Of a stretch of 64,000 bases of DNA, positions 24,114-36,218 are shown piece after piece. The first letter of the stretch is position 1; every line of letters starts with the position of its first letter. The DNA comes from Tetracentron sinense. Lineage: Eukaryota; Streptophyta; Magnoliopsida; Trochodendrales; Trochodendraceae. The stretch lies in assembly GCA_015143295.1 (NCBI GenBank), contig CM026573.1, forward strand, positions 10,080,378 through 10,144,377, given 5' to 3'. The translations under genes and the position numbers were made by a program. The notes beneath the pieces are model-generated. The model had not been told where the DNA came from and did no database searches. It saw nothing but the letters and a program-made list of their open reading frames with translations.

Positions 24114-26288
24114 CTAGGGCTAAAACCATGTATTGCTCCTATTTTCCTGGTTTGTTTAGCAGATGGTGAGAAAAATATGTCAATGTAAGAATCCTTCTTG
24201 TTATATGACATTCTATCTGGGTCACAAGACTCGCACCATATTTTGTTCTATATTAAATTTGATGTGGCTTATGTAATTCGGAGCTGGATCAGTCCGTGTC
24301 TAGGTGGTATTGAAATTAAGTCTCACCAGAAGCTTTATCTCACCAATTTCCTCAGTAATGTGGCAAGCAGATGCCCACACCAAGCCACTCTATTAATAGA
24401 TGCCTTATATAAAAGGAGGGGCGGGGGATTCAAAATACATGGTCATACGAATTGATGCATCTTTGTGGTAGGCTACGTTGAAGATGGAATAGCTGACATT
24501 TGGAGCCGGATGAGGAGCTTGCATCCCATGTCTCTCTTACCGGACGTAAATCTTGAGTTGACTTAGAGTAAGTATACATGAAAAACTATAAAAAAATTTT
24601 CTTTACAGTTTTTCGGTATTTATTAGGGTATTTAAAATTCCTATATAATTGCACTAAGTGGCGGAGCCTGGATTTTCTTGTAAGGGCAAGCGATGGTTGA
24701 TTGATAATATTAGTAATGAGTTTGTAGAGAATTATTAGACAAGTGCAAAATATTCTAGGTCTAGAGGGTGTGGAGGGTTTCCCAAATTTTTGAAGACCAA
24801 GCTTGTGGGTCATCTCGTATGTACGATTTATACATATCCCATAAATATTGTTCCTCCTTGTTTATGGTTCATATTTATAGTCTTGTTATGACTTGTATTA
24901 GAATTAATGTAAATTTCAATGAGAAAAGAGAAGACAGGTTTTCTCATAATAACAAAAAAGAGGAAAGTTGTTCCTCTCGTTTTTAAGTTTATTCGCTTGG
25001 TTGGAGCAATAGTAAATCAATATGAATCTTCATGGATGTAGTCCACATTGGGTGAATCACATAAGTTGTGGTGTTGTTTGTCTCCGTAGTTTTTATTTTT
25101 TCCCTTTGTTTTACATCCTGTGAAAAGCCTCATTCATAAGAATTGTTTTGCTGCATTTCTTTACCATTACAAATGACAAAAAAGAAGAAACTAAATCTTT
25201 AAAAAAAGTTGAAAAAAATCATAAAAATTTTACACAATTAAATTAAATAGAAGTAAAAAATCATATTTAGTCAAAGTTATTTAGATAATAAATGAATATA
25301 AAAACAATAAAGTTCAACTCAAATATATATCACTAAATCAATAAAATAAATACAAATAAAAACTTTCAAGAAGGTCAGATGCAAGCCTTTTTTTCTCATT
25401 CTTCTTTTGTATTTGAGAATTTGAGACGGAAGAGACAAGAAGCTAGATAGAGGCGTTGGAGAATACAAAGTTCAAAATGATGAAAGAAAAAGATTGCTTA
25501 AACCCATTGTAATAAAAAAAAAAATTTTCAAAAGATATAAAATATGTCATAAAATATTTTTGTCAAAAATTAGAAAGCAGCTAATCCCTGCCCCCATGGT
25601 TATAACTTATTAAATAATATAGTACAATTGTTTTCCCAAATGTTTAGGGGTAGTTGTCTCCCTAGTTGAACTGAATGTAGCATATCAAAAATTGTCTTTG
25701 TATCAGGATTATGTTCAATTTTTTTAACATATGATGTGATCGACCATTAATGCAACACTCGGTTATGCTCACATAAAAAGATTTTTTTTTTGTTTTATCA
25801 CAAAGACACCTAAAAAATTAAAGTCTTAATTGGGATACACAATAATTTTTTGAGTAATACCAACCCAATAGACTTTTAAACTCTTAGTAGTAAACAAATA
25901 TGTGTTGTTATAGTGACTGGTTGCTTTTGCAACTGATTGAACCAACAATCTTAAAAGATAGAGAAAAAAAGTTGGTTACTTTAACCTGTTGTAGAGGTAA
26001 AATGTTTGTTTATGAGTAAAAGTTTGAAATTTTGTGTCGGAGCTAGTATTACTCTAGTTATGTTATGCATCTTGGTCCATTTAAACTTTTATACATTGAT
26101 GTTAGAAAAAGTGATCGCAATATTTTAATTAGACTCAAAGAGTGCCACCTATTCTTCATGAATCATTCTAACGGGAATTCTCAAATCCTAACCCTTAAAT
26201 TCAAATAATTAAGGGTCAAGTGACTTGGCTTGTTTGATCATTTTTTAAAGTCACATTTATTATAATCTTGACCTTTAATTATTTGAAA
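24114..26288. other. Upstream flank of the four-exon gene, no gene recognised
   Basis: An ATG in another frame at about 24126 precedes the chosen start and opens a 31-codon frame ending at a good donor context; it may be an upstream ORF. A fragment starting AGTGGCGGAGCCTGGATT near 24657 matches the terminus of the MITE at 52334-52620. The remainder is AT-rich and featureless. Confidence 0.4.
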
Positions 26289-27440
26289 ATTTTTTTTTGA
26301 TGAACAAAAAAGGGGCTCCGGAGTGTCGTCACGGCCCCCTAGGCACTGGCCCAGGTTGACGGGTTGGTGTCCGATTTAAGCCTGCCCATAGTAGGCACCT
26401 ACCACTAGGGGTGTCAAAGGGCCGGGTTGGGGTAGGGTCGGGGTCAACCCTAGCCCTACCCTTCCTTATAAGAGTAGAGCCCTAGCCCGGCCCTAGCCCT
26501 TCAAGGGCCGGGGTTGATTGGGCCCTAGCTCGGCCCCTCAAGGGCCGGGGCCAAGCCGGGCCGGCCAAAGGGCTAGAAGAAAGAGCGGAATTTTTTTTTT
26601 TTCATCTAAGATAATAAATTTTTTTTTACTACACCGACTGTCAACCTTACATGGAAATGGATACCCTCCTCTTTTATTCGGGTTTGGGATCAACATTGCA
26701 ACAAAAAGAGCAATGACAGAGTAAAAAAAAAAATTTCCTTATCAGTGACAGTCATGCATAATAAACCAAAACATAGTATAGGTAAATAAGTAGAATAATA
26801 AAACTATATAGAACAAAATTGAAAATATGCTTAAATATAAAACTTAAAGTAGAGAGTAAGATATGAGAGAGAGAGAGACATGATCGATGAAGAGCCGAAG
26901 TGGTATGTGGCCTGGGCGATTGAAGTTGAAGAATGAAGAGACAAAGTCTTAGAATGTGAATACAAGTTAGGGTTTGGTCTGTGTTAGGTTGGTTTTTATA
27001 AGGTCTTTAGTTGGCGCAATTACAAACATAGCCCTACTTTCATAACGTTAATGAAAGGTTAAAGGGAGCATATTAGTAAAATTATTAAAAAATATTTATC
27101 TTAAGATAAAGTAGGGCCGGGCCGGGCCGGGCCGGGAAGGGCCGGACAGGGGGAGCCCTAGCCCGGCCCTAGAGAACAAGGGCTTCCAATTTTTTGGCCC
27201 TGCCCGGCCCAAGGGCTGGGGTAGGGCCGGGCTTTGGAGGGCCGGGCCGGGTACCCTTCTATATGGGCTTTTTTGACAGCCTTACCTACCACCCGAGTAC
27301 CAATGGCCCCCACATTCAGTCCCACATTGCTAGGTTTCAAGATGTGCATCCAGAGGGCAAGCCTGCAAAGAAAGGCCAACTCCAATACCCCCACAGGGTC
27401 GAATTCATTCTTGACCTCCTCAAAAAGAGGGACCACATTA
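26289..27440 (-). mobile_element. Probable LINE 3' tail remnant, split by a hAT-like element
   Basis: On minus the sequence ends in GCCCCTTTTTTGTTCATC followed by a run of A (26289-26297), as plant L1 3' UTRs do. The other part lies to the right of the hAT-like insertion (27293-27440). No coding motif survives, so the class is an inference from the tail alone. Confidence 0.35.
26406..27284 (+). mobile_element. hAT-like element, GGCCC-rich, 879 bp
   Basis: The termini are TAGGGGTGTCAAA and TTTGACAGCCTTA (inverted, 10 of 13). They are flanked by a perfect 8-bp duplication cctaccac (26398-26405 and 27285-27292). Both subterminal regions carry many GGGCCGGG/CCCGGCCC motifs, including four tandem GGGCC units at 27115-27136. 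The AT-rich middle has no transposase. Confidence 0.85.
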
Positions 27441-28289
27441 AATCTTCTTCCAATTGCGCACTAACATTGACTACTGATAGTAGGTAAATTATATCGTACA
27501 ACACATTTAAAAATAAAATTATAACTCTTTTTTATACAAAACTAAATTCTAAACATATCATGTGTAGTGCATGGAAACCTAATTATATAATTCAAATCTT
27601 GTCAATGCCACATCTTTAGCAATCCTTTTTTTTGTCATATCATATCTTTAAGTTAAAGAAGGAAAATGATATTCTCAAATTACTTCAGTGAGTTGCACAC
27701 TCTAATCCAACGTATATTAGTCAATGGATTACCTTTTGTGACCCTAACTCTCGCATTAACTCTTGTGTCATTTGGAGATCACCCCTTTAACAAAAATTCA
27801 ATTCATTAGGTATTAAAGCATTATCAGGGGACGTCCACATGGAAATTTCAAGCATCCCTCACCATCATCTTGTTCATGTGCTCTGCCAAGCCAATGTTTT
27901 TGTGCATTCAATTGCAAAATTCAGCCTCAACTTTTATATCATCCAATATTTCAAGCCGCAATTTTTATCCCCTTGGATTCTATAAACAATTATGGTCGCC
28001 AGAAGGACCTTGATGTTCATGGATCCTACTTTGTAGTGTTTTAATTGATTTCTTTTTCAAGAGAGAGAGAGAGCTTTGCTTTATTGTGAGAGGATTGTGA
28101 GAGGCATGCTAAGTAAAAGACTTGAAATCTTCTCAGTAACAATGTGCATGCAAACCAAAGTTTTGGTTAGCTTACACAAAGACACATGATACTTCTAGAG
28201 TGAATGATGACGATCTTCTCGTGCAACTACTGGAGAAGATCAAGTGTAAGTAAAAACCACTCCTAAATTTACGGACCAAAGTTTGATTG
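27441..28289. other. AT-rich intergenic DNA
   Basis: No gene or boundary signal was seen. A short (GA)n run occurs near 28063-28072. Confidence 0.5.
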
Positions 28290-28369
28290 GGACCTATTAG
28301 AGAATATAGTAAGAGGTATTGTAATAAGATGAATGAGATACACTATATCTTTCAAGTGTATCTCCTCAC

Positions 28370-28626
28370 TAGTGTTGTCAGAACCGGACCGGGCATCGAA
28401 CCGGTAGAGTGGCAGGTTCCCGGTTCGACTGTGTACTTTTTGTAAAAAAAACCATTTTTTTTTTCATTTTTTCCTAATTTTTCCCCAGATCTGACCGGTT
28501 CCCAACCGGTTCTACCACCGATTTTGACCGGTTCTTAAAGAATACCGGTTTTGAGGGTTTGGGGAACTGGCAAGGGGGTTGTTTCCCAGTTCCACCGGCT
28601 GGTCCGGTCCGGTTCTGACAACAGTG
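28370..28626 (+). mobile_element. hAT-like MITE, family B, copy 2, inside an LTR
   Basis: The ends are TAGTGTTGTCAGAACCGGAC and GTCCGGTTCTGACAACAGTG. The flanking octamers ctcctcac and ctcatcac match 7 of 8. The intact partner LTR (29843-29870) shows the empty site. The interior is the same ACCGG-rich design as the copy at 12098. Confidence 0.9.
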
Positions 28627-28755
28627 CTCATCACAATATTAGATTAGCATCAATCAGGTATAGAAATGATTTGATTAGGAATGATTAGATTAGGATGATT
28701 TACTTTCCATAAAGTTGTAACTTATCAAGCTATTCAATAAATCCCTTATCTATCA

Positions 28756-28767
28756 TGGTATCAGAGC
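28756..28767 (+). promoter_or_regulatory. Primer-binding site
   Basis: TGGTATCAGAGC is complementary to the 3' end of initiator methionine tRNA and directly follows the 5' LTR. Confidence 0.9.
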
Positions 28768-30026
28768 AGGTCGATTGGACCTTAATTTTCATTTTTTTCT
28801 TGTTGATTTTCGTTGTCGGCAGGTGGCACCACTTGCCGCCCACCAGGTCACTTTTATTCTTCTTCCCTTTTTCCTCACTTTTTAGTTTATTTTCTATATT
28901 ATTCCCATCTCTCTAAACTATCCAAACGACTATAGGTCTCACAAGAGGAGACTCATGTTCTGTTTTCAATCTCACACCTCTCCCTCTCTCCTCCTCTATC
29001 TCTCCACCTATATCTCCCACTATATCACAACCCTCCATCCCTTATCTTCTCTTCCATCATATAAAAGAAACAACAAGGGGCTTTAGAGGAGTGGAGCAAC
29101 CAAAGTGCGACAGAAGATAATAGAAAAAGAAGGGCTGTATATCCTAAAGTGGAGGAGATAAGCCTATTTACGGGGAGGGATACACATCTCATCGTTGCGT
29201 ACATCTAGAGAGAGGAGCACAAATCACTTCTTCTTCCACACCAAAGAGATGAAGCCTGGAGAATTGCTAGCCAAGAATAACGGTCTCGACCATGACCCCG
29301 GCAAAGCCGTTGTCGAAGATCTTCTAAATACCGTCCATTTGAGTGCTTGTTTGATGTCAACCCCAGAGTAATTTGACTTTAACGATACTGACCAGGACCC
29401 ACATACAACTTCTGCTTGACCTACGTTTACGTGAAGGATGATGCTACCAATCAAAAAAAAATGAGCGAGTAAACTCATGAGTCCCATTGAGGTCATATTT
29501 AGCCTATAGGCTCTTATCAGGCCCATTACCGGCACTGCTTTCCAAGCCACTTTGAGGTTATTCTTTTAGGTCCATAGAGGCCCTTTTTTGGCCTTTGGAG
29601 GCCCATTCTTTCTGCACATTAGAAGCCCATTTGTTTCGTCCACATCCATCAACAAGCAAGCAATTAGCCAACTCAAACAAGCATACAATGAAGATCAAAT
29701 GTGTCAAGCGGAGATCAAAAGGTGTCAAGTAGATTTCCATTAATGACAAATCCATTGAGATTTTTCAATCCACATGTACTTGAGGGGGAGTATTAGAGAA
29801 TATAGTAAGAGGTATTGTAATAAGATGAATGAGATACACTATATCTTTCAAGTGTATCTCATCACAATATTAGATTATCATCAATTAGGGATAGAAAAGA
29901 TTTGATTAGGAATGATTAGATTATGATGATTTACTTTCCATAAAGTCTATCATGTTCTCTCTATATAAACCCTATTTAGGGTCATTGTAACTTATCCAAG
30001 CAATTCAATAAATCCCTTATCTATCA

Positions 30027-30360
30027 AGACCAAAGTTTGAAGGACAAACTCGTGAACTTCTAGAGAATGATTTGGAAGATAATCACTAGTTCAAAAGGCA
30101 GAAGATTTTATATAATATTATTAGTAACCTTATCTTGTCCATCCAAACTAATGCAAATATGATCATCCAAAGGGCTACATTAATCGCATAGATCACCGTC
30201 TAATCCTATCCATGGCTCCATCATATACCTACACATGGGTCTGCACATTGGATCGAGTACATGCTTAAAAACCTTTGTAAGCGTGTTGGGCTTTGAGCGA
30301 GCCTATTCAAAAATCACAAAAATTCAAGTCCAAACCAGGCAGATGTGCAACCCCACCTAA
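30027..30360. other. Intergenic spacer
   Basis: Nothing recognised between the LTR element and the next TIR element. Confidence 0.5.
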
Positions 30361-30999
30361 GAGTATCTCCAACACTAAAGCTAAAATTTCACTATTTTTT
30401 CTGTAAAATGAAGAGCTCCCTAAACATAGGGAGCCACTTTTTCAAGTTGAACTCCAACACCGCTCTCTCTATTTCTTCTCCAACACCAAACTTCGTGTCT
30501 GATAGTCTGTGTTCCAATTTCCAATCCTCAGGTCTAGTAACTTGTCTCTGGTGGCTTATATTAAAATAATAATATTTAGGGAGGTAGAAACACTAGTGAC
30601 TTGTCTCTGGTGGCTTATATTAAAAATAAAAATATTTAGGGAGGCAAAACACTCGTCATTTGATGAGCGAAATTTCTTTCCCTAAGATCATATTTGAGGA
30701 GCTCATTGGAGTTTGATTTTTTCCTTCAAGCTCCCTTGGCGAAGAGAGACTTTTTTTTTTTGTGCAAAAGATTAGATTTCGTGGACGCCCGAGTTGGGCG
30801 CTCGGGTATCCACAAGTCATGGGGCACCTGACGATAATAAAGGGGGGAGATATCAAGTGGGGAGAAGTCAAGATCATGGGGAGAAAATGAAACGACTTCT
30901 CCCCCAAATTATCGCCAGGTGTCCCATGATGCGCTCGGGGATCCACTAGAGCTAATTTCCCCTTTCCCCCCCCCTTAGATAGCTTATCTAGAGATGCTC
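30361..30999 (+). mobile_element. TIR element with a nested palindrome
   Basis: It starts GAGTATCTCCAACACT and ends ...CTAGAGATGCTC, imperfect inverted ends of a widespread plant MITE type (GAGCATCTCC). The flanks share acctaa/acctac. Inside is a near-exact tandem duplication (30537-30590 and 30597-30650, around GTCTCTGGTGGCTTATATTA). A foldback (about 30788-30948) has arms running from GCGCTCGGG to GACGATAAT and its complement. No coding. Confidence 0.55.
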
Positions 31000-31147
31000 A
31001 CCTACCCACCATTAAAAGAAGACTGAAAACCAATGATCGGTTGGTACGATGGTAATGAGCTCATCCTCCTCGCTCAATGTTTGGGTTCGAGTCTCATCCA
31101 CAGTCGGTTGTTGGGGCTAAACCTAGGCTTTCAATGCTCAGATGCTC

Positions 31148-31377
31148 TGTTATTAGAGAAAGAGGATCATTTCAAGGGGATTTGTTTTTATATGTTGGAG
31201 TCTATAATTAGTAGTTTCTTATTCCTTGGGATTATTGTATTCCTATTTAATCGAGGGGTTTTTATTGTGAGCTCTTATGAATAATATATCTCTCTCCTCT
31301 TTCTCTTGTGGAGTAGGCTCTTTGCCGAACCACGTAAACATCTTTCTTTTGTGTGTTTGTTTATTTAGTTTTTTTTA
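31148..31377 (+). repeat. 5' LTR of Copia element 3
   Basis: 230 bp, from TGTTATTAGAGAAAG to TTTAGTTTTTTTTA. The terminal CA has decayed. A TATA-like AATAATATAT lies near 31281. Confidence 0.9.
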
Positions 31378-31879
31378 TAGTATCAAAGCAGGTTGCTGCA
31401 TTTAGCTATTGAAGAAGAAGGCATTGGATGCTCTACGGTTTTGTTGAGTTTTTGAACAGTTTTTCGTCCATTCAAAAAACAAAAAAAATCTCCAACAGTG
31501 CTACTGTTGTGTTGCTGTGTTGCAAGAGACAACTGTAGAGGAGTAGTCTTGCTGCATAGAAGAAAGAGCTTTGTGCTCTTTGACTTTTCTTGGTTTTTTG
31601 GAAGCATTCAATGATACAAAGTACAATCTGAATCCGTATGATATGTGCCTTTACACCTATTCTATGTCAAGTTCTTGCAAGGCAAGTTATATGCGAATGC
31701 TTTAGCCCTTGAGAAGAAAAAATGCGAGGATCAAGGTAGAAAAGAATTGCGGCTGCTCCGTTTTTTGGAATTCTCATCTTCAACCTGTGATTCTTTAATT
31801 ACTCTTATCCAACATTATTGCTAACTAGGTGAGATCTATCCCTCTTTGCTTTTTTTTGCTTTATTGAGGTTTGTCTTTT

Positions 31880-32795
31880 ATGGCAGAAGGAAATAGTAAT
31901 CCTAGTATGAAGCTCTTTTTTTTTTTTAATTGACTAAATTATGTCTCTTGGTCTAGAGTTGTCTCCTTATCGCTCGGGGGAAAATCGAAACTAGGGCATA
32001 TTAATGGAAAAAATGGTGCACCTAAATTGAACCCTAAGTTTGCAGAATGAGAATCAAATGATCAATTAGTTATGTCTTGGCTTCTTAATTCTATGGAGCC
32101 CAAGATTGCAAAAAAATCTTCACCTTCTCTGAAACAGCGAAGGACCTTTGGGACTTGGTTAAGGATCTGTATGGCCACCAAAATAACGCTGCTCAGATTT
32201 TTCAATTAAAACAAGAGATTGCTGAATGTAAACAGGGAGAAAAATCTTTTACTGAACATCTTGGAAAACTAAAAAGCATGTGAGATGAATTAACCTTATA
32301 TTGTCCGCCCACGACTGACCTTAAAACTTTACAGAAAAGGGTTGAGCATGACAAAGTGTTTCAATTATTGGCTAGTTTAAAACCTGAGTATGATAGTCTT
32401 CAAAGTCAAATTCTAATGGGATCAAAAGTGTCTTCTCTTTCTAGTGTTTGTACTATCCTTAATCAAGAAAAAGCCAAAAAGAAAGCAATGATTGTTGCAT
32501 CAAAAACCATTAGTACACACTTCGAATCTAATGCTCTAAGAGTAGATAGAAAGAAAGACACCAATAAACAGGTTGATAATACTGGTAGGAAACAATATTT
32601 TTCTCAAGGACGGGGAAAGGACGTCATTGTGATCATTGTAATAAGATTGGTTACACTAAAGATTGTTGTTGGATTCTACATCCCCATCAGAAGCCCAAAG
32701 TTAATAAGATGGTTAACAATGTCACATCAGATACCGATACTGTCACATTGGATACCTCTATCTTAGTTGGGAAACTAGCAAAGCTTCTCCCACAA
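31880..32795 (+). pseudogene. Copia gag with zinc knuckle
   Basis: The frame starts MAEGNSNPSM and shows YVSWSRVVSLSLGGKSKLGH, then QLVMSWLLNSMEPKIAKK, with stops at two or more places in the first 200 bases. A clean stretch follows: ELTLYCPPTTDLKTLQKRVE, then FQLLASLKPEYDSLQSQIL. A frameshift lies near 32620, and the knuckle CDHCNKIGYTKDCC appears in the next frame. It cannot make a full Gag. Confidence 0.88.
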
Positions 32796-34410
32796 CTTAG
32801 TAAGCCTGAATCATCCACTTCAGAACCTTCACCTTCTACCCGTGTTTCAGGTAACCTTAAAACATTTTTTTCATCTATCTCTAATAGTTGTACTTGGATT
32901 GTGGACTATGGTGTCATAGATCACATGATTAATGATTCTGACTGTTTGTTAAATTTTACTTCCAAAGGTGATAAGCAAACTGTTTCTGTTGCCAATGGGA
33001 CTTCGGTCCTCATTCAAGGTCATGACATTGTTAATATTTTTCCCGATTACCCTAACTCAGAGGCTCATTATATTTCTTCATTTTCTTCAAAATTATTATC
33101 TATTGGGAAACTCACTAATATCCTGACTTGTGACATTATTTTTTTCCCCACTTCCGTGGTACTTCAGGATCGAGTTACGGGGAAGAAGATTAGTGAAGGT
33201 ATCTTTTCGCATTACCTACTCCATTAAACCAATTAAGTATTGAATGTTGATTCCAATAAAAAATAGTGTGTCTGGCACAAGCGTTTAGGCCATCTGTTTG
33301 ATCGCACATCTTTACTTTTTCTCACTGCATCTCGTAATTCTTATATTTGTGAGATATGTCAATTTTCCAAATAGACTCGTTTACCTTTTGATTCCTCTTT
33401 ATCTGTGTCTGATAAACCTTTTGAGTTGATTCATTCTTATGTTTGGGGCGCTGCTCCCATAGACTCTTATGATGGTTATAAGTATTTTGTCACTTTTATT
33501 GATGATTGGTCTCGTGCTACATGGATCTATTTGTTAAAATTTAAAAGTGAGGTTAACTCTGCTTTTAAGAATTTTCATAATATGATTGATAATCAATTTA
33601 ATGCCCGTGTTAAGATTCTCCGATCAGATCATGGTACCGAGTTTATTAACAACCTTTTCTTAGATTATTTGAACAGTCAAGGAATTATTCATCAAACCAG
33701 TTGTGTAGGCACTTCACAATAAAATGGTGTTGCCGAAAGAAAAAATAGACATCTTTTAGAAACTACGAGATCTCTAATGTTTCAAATGCATGTTCCCAAA
33801 CAATACTAATCTCATGGTGTCATTGTCTCTGCTTACTTGATAAATAGGTTCCCTGTTCTTGGTTATAAGTCTCCTCTTGAAATTCTAAAAAATCGAACAA
33901 TTGACCTCTCTCATCTTCACATTTTTGGATGTTTTTATTATGTTCATGTTTCTGCATCTCATCGGGATAAACTTGATGCTCGTGCTACATGATGCGTTTT
34001 CTTTGGTTATTCTACCACCCAAAAGGGATACAAATGTTATGATCCTAAAAGTAAAAAGCTTTTTATATCTCGAGATGTTCATTATGTTGAAGTTGAATCT
34101 TTTTTTCAACCTTAGTCTAAAGATGTCCTTGGGGTTTGGTCCCAGGGTGAGTGTTTTACTGACATGGTCCCTCTTCCAATTGTTAGTTCTATCCCTAGTC
34201 AGTTCCAAGAACCAGTTGTAGTGCCTCCATCTGAGTCATCAGTCATTGAAAATTCAGAAGATACCTCACCTGAAGTTCCCGCAATAACCGCTCCCAAAGT
34301 CTCTCAGAGGCGGACAACCAGAATTTCTCATCCCCTTACTAAGCTAGCTACACGACTTTTATACCTATCATGTTGCAACTTTTCTTATCCAAAATCATTT
34401 GACCTATAAT
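32796..34410 (+). pseudogene. Copia protease and integrase
   Basis: The protease site reads WIVDYGVIDHM, where the family has D-S-G, so the serine is replaced by tyrosine. The pre-integrase histidine/cysteine region (CVWHKRLGHLFDR ... CEICQFSK) follows with stops. The integrase core has HSYVWG instead of HSDVWG (first catalytic aspartate lost), LRSDHGTEF (second kept) and GVAERKNRHLLE (glutamate kept), with a stop just before the last. The tail includes LHIFGCFYYVHV and CVFFGYSTTQKGYKCYDP. Confidence 0.9.
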
Positions 34411-34479
34411 AATGTGTCTTCATCACATTTAGACTTTTTAAGTTCTATCTCCAATGAACCCAATAACTTCTATGAAGCC

Positions 34480-35940
34480 ATGTCCAACCGATTTGGAGAA
34501 AAGCTATAGATGAAGAACTTCAGGCTCTTGACAAAAACCATACATGAGACATTGTCAGATTAATTACCAAAAGAAAAGAAACTTATGGGATGCAGATGGG
34601 TATATAAAATCAAGTACAACATTGATAGAACTATTAAGAGATATGAGGTTAGATTAGTAGCAAAAGGTTTCTCACAGACCTATAGAGTTGACTATAAGGA
34701 AACTTTTGCTCCTCTTACAAAAATTAATACAATTCAGATCCTTCTATCAGTTGCTATTAATCATAATTGGTCATTGTTTAAATTGGATGTTAAAAATGCT
34801 TTCCTAAATTGAGATTTGGAATAATAAGTTTATATGAGCCTCCCACCAGGACATCCTCAGGAGTCTCAAATGAACCTTGTCTGCAAACTAAATAAAGCCT
34901 TGTATGGTCTTAAACAATCTCATAGAGTTTGGTATGCAAAATTAAGTTCTATTCTCATAGGTAGTGGGTTTGGACGAAGTTCAGCTGATTCCTCCTTATT
35001 TACTAAGCAAAGTGTTTCTGGTCTTACGATTGTTTTGGTTTATGTGGATGATATTGTCATTACAGGGGATGATAGTCAAGAAATTACTAAGTTGAAGTTT
35101 CTTCTTCACAAGAAATTTGCTATCAAAGATTTGAGAATTTTAAAATATTTTCTAAGAATGGAAATTGCTCATGCAAAGAAAGACTTATTTTTGAATCAAA
35201 TAAAGTATGTCTTGGACTTACTGCAGGAAATAGGGAAATTAGGTGCAAAACCTGTCGAAACTCCCATTGACGATTACGGTAAACTTGGATTGGATGGAGA
35301 ACTCTTAGAAAATGTCCATACATTACAAAGGTTGGTTGAAAAATTAATTTATTTGACTATCACTCGTCCAAATATTACATATGGAGTTAGTTTGGTTAGT
35401 CAGTTTATGCATGCTCTAATGGTCAGTCACATGTATGCAATTAACAGAATCCTTCAATACCTGAAGGCTTCACCTAGTCGTGGAATATGGATGCGGAGAA
35501 ATGGTCATATCAAGGTCATAGGTTAGTCTGATGTAGATTGGGTAGGGAGCCCAGTTGACAGACGATCTACTACTGGGTATTGCATTTTTGTTAGAGGTAA
35601 TTTGGTCACTTGGAGAAGTAAAAAACAAGTTGTTGCTCGTTCCAGTGCTGATGCTGAATATAGGGTCATGACATCTACCACAAGTGAATTAATATGGATT
35701 CAAGCTCTCTTGTGTGATTTGGGAATCAAGACTTCTCAACCTAAGGATATATTATGTGATAATCAAGCTGCTATACACAGCGCTTCCAATCCAGTGTTTC
35801 ATGAAAGAACCAAACGTATCGAGATAGATTGTTCGAAAGAAAGTATAAACCAATATTATCTGGACTCCATATATTCGTAGTGATGACCAACTAGTGGATA
35901 TCTTTACCAATGGATTGTCTTCAACAAAGTTTCATGATAT
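34480..35940 (+). pseudogene. Copia reverse transcriptase and RNase H
   Basis: GCRWVYKIKYNIDRTIKRYE opens the polymerase. VDYKETFAPL and LDVKNAFLN (first catalytic aspartate) follow, then stops at 34810-34830. A long clean stretch has NKALYGLKQSHRVWYAKL and the YVDDIVITG active site. RNase H shows DWVGSPVDRRSTTGYCIF, ARSSADAEYRVM and DNQAAIHSASNPVFHERTK. At least three stops or shifts break the frame. Its length matches the family. Confidence 0.92.
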
Positions 35941-35990
35941 CTTGTCCAAGTTGGGCTCGATCGACATTTACGCTCCAACTTGAGGGAGAG

Positions 35991-36218
35991 TGTTATTAAA
36001 GAAAGAGAATCATTTCAAGGGGATATGTTTCTATGTGTGAGAGTCTATAATTAGTAGTTTCTTATTCCTTGGAATTATTGTATTCCTATTTAATTGAGGG
36101 GTTCTTATTGTGAGCTCTTATGAATAATATATCTCCCATTTCTTTCTCTCGTGGAGTAGACTCTTTGCCGAACCACGTAAACATCTTTTCTTGTGTGTTT
36201 GTTTATTTAGTTTTTTTA
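35991..36218 (+). repeat. 3' LTR of Copia element 3
   Basis: 228 bp, directly after the polypurine tract TTGAGGGAGAG. It pairs with 31148-31377. Confidence 0.9.

Larger units (their letters stand above)
28295..30026 (+). mobile_element. Short non-coding LTR retrotransposon (TRIM/LARD-like)
   Basis: Two LTRs, 28295-28755 and 29791-30026, share the start TATTAGAGAATATAG and the end AATCCCTTATCTATCA. The 5' LTR is longer because a MITE sits in it. A primer-binding site TGGTATCAGAGC follows directly (28756-28767), and a polypurine tract GAGGGGGAG precedes the second LTR. The flanks ggacc and agacc agree at 4 of 5 bases as a target duplication. The roughly 1.03-kb interior has no gag or pol. Bases 29220-29450 look mildly coding but match no family I know. 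It must have been mobilised by an autonomous Copia element. Confidence 0.85.
31148..36218 (+). mobile_element. Ty1/copia retrotransposon (element 3), complete but decayed, 5.07 kb
   Basis: LTRs are 31148-31377 and 35991-36218, both starting TGTTATTA and differing at roughly 15 or more positions. A degenerate primer-binding site (TAGTATCAAAGC) and a polypurine tract (TTGAGGGAGAG) are in place. Gag, protease, integrase, reverse transcriptase and RNase H follow in Copia order, broken by many stops and frameshifts. Flanking pentamers tgctc/tgtac match only 3 of 5. The element sits inside a SINE. Confidence 0.92.

Noticed and set aside
24198-24540. Possible exon on plus ending in VNLELT
   Set aside because: No splice signals in agreement and no recognised family.
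31032-31110. Possible tRNA gene (B box present)
   Set aside because: No cloverleaf can be drawn; the poly(A) and target duplication fit a SINE.
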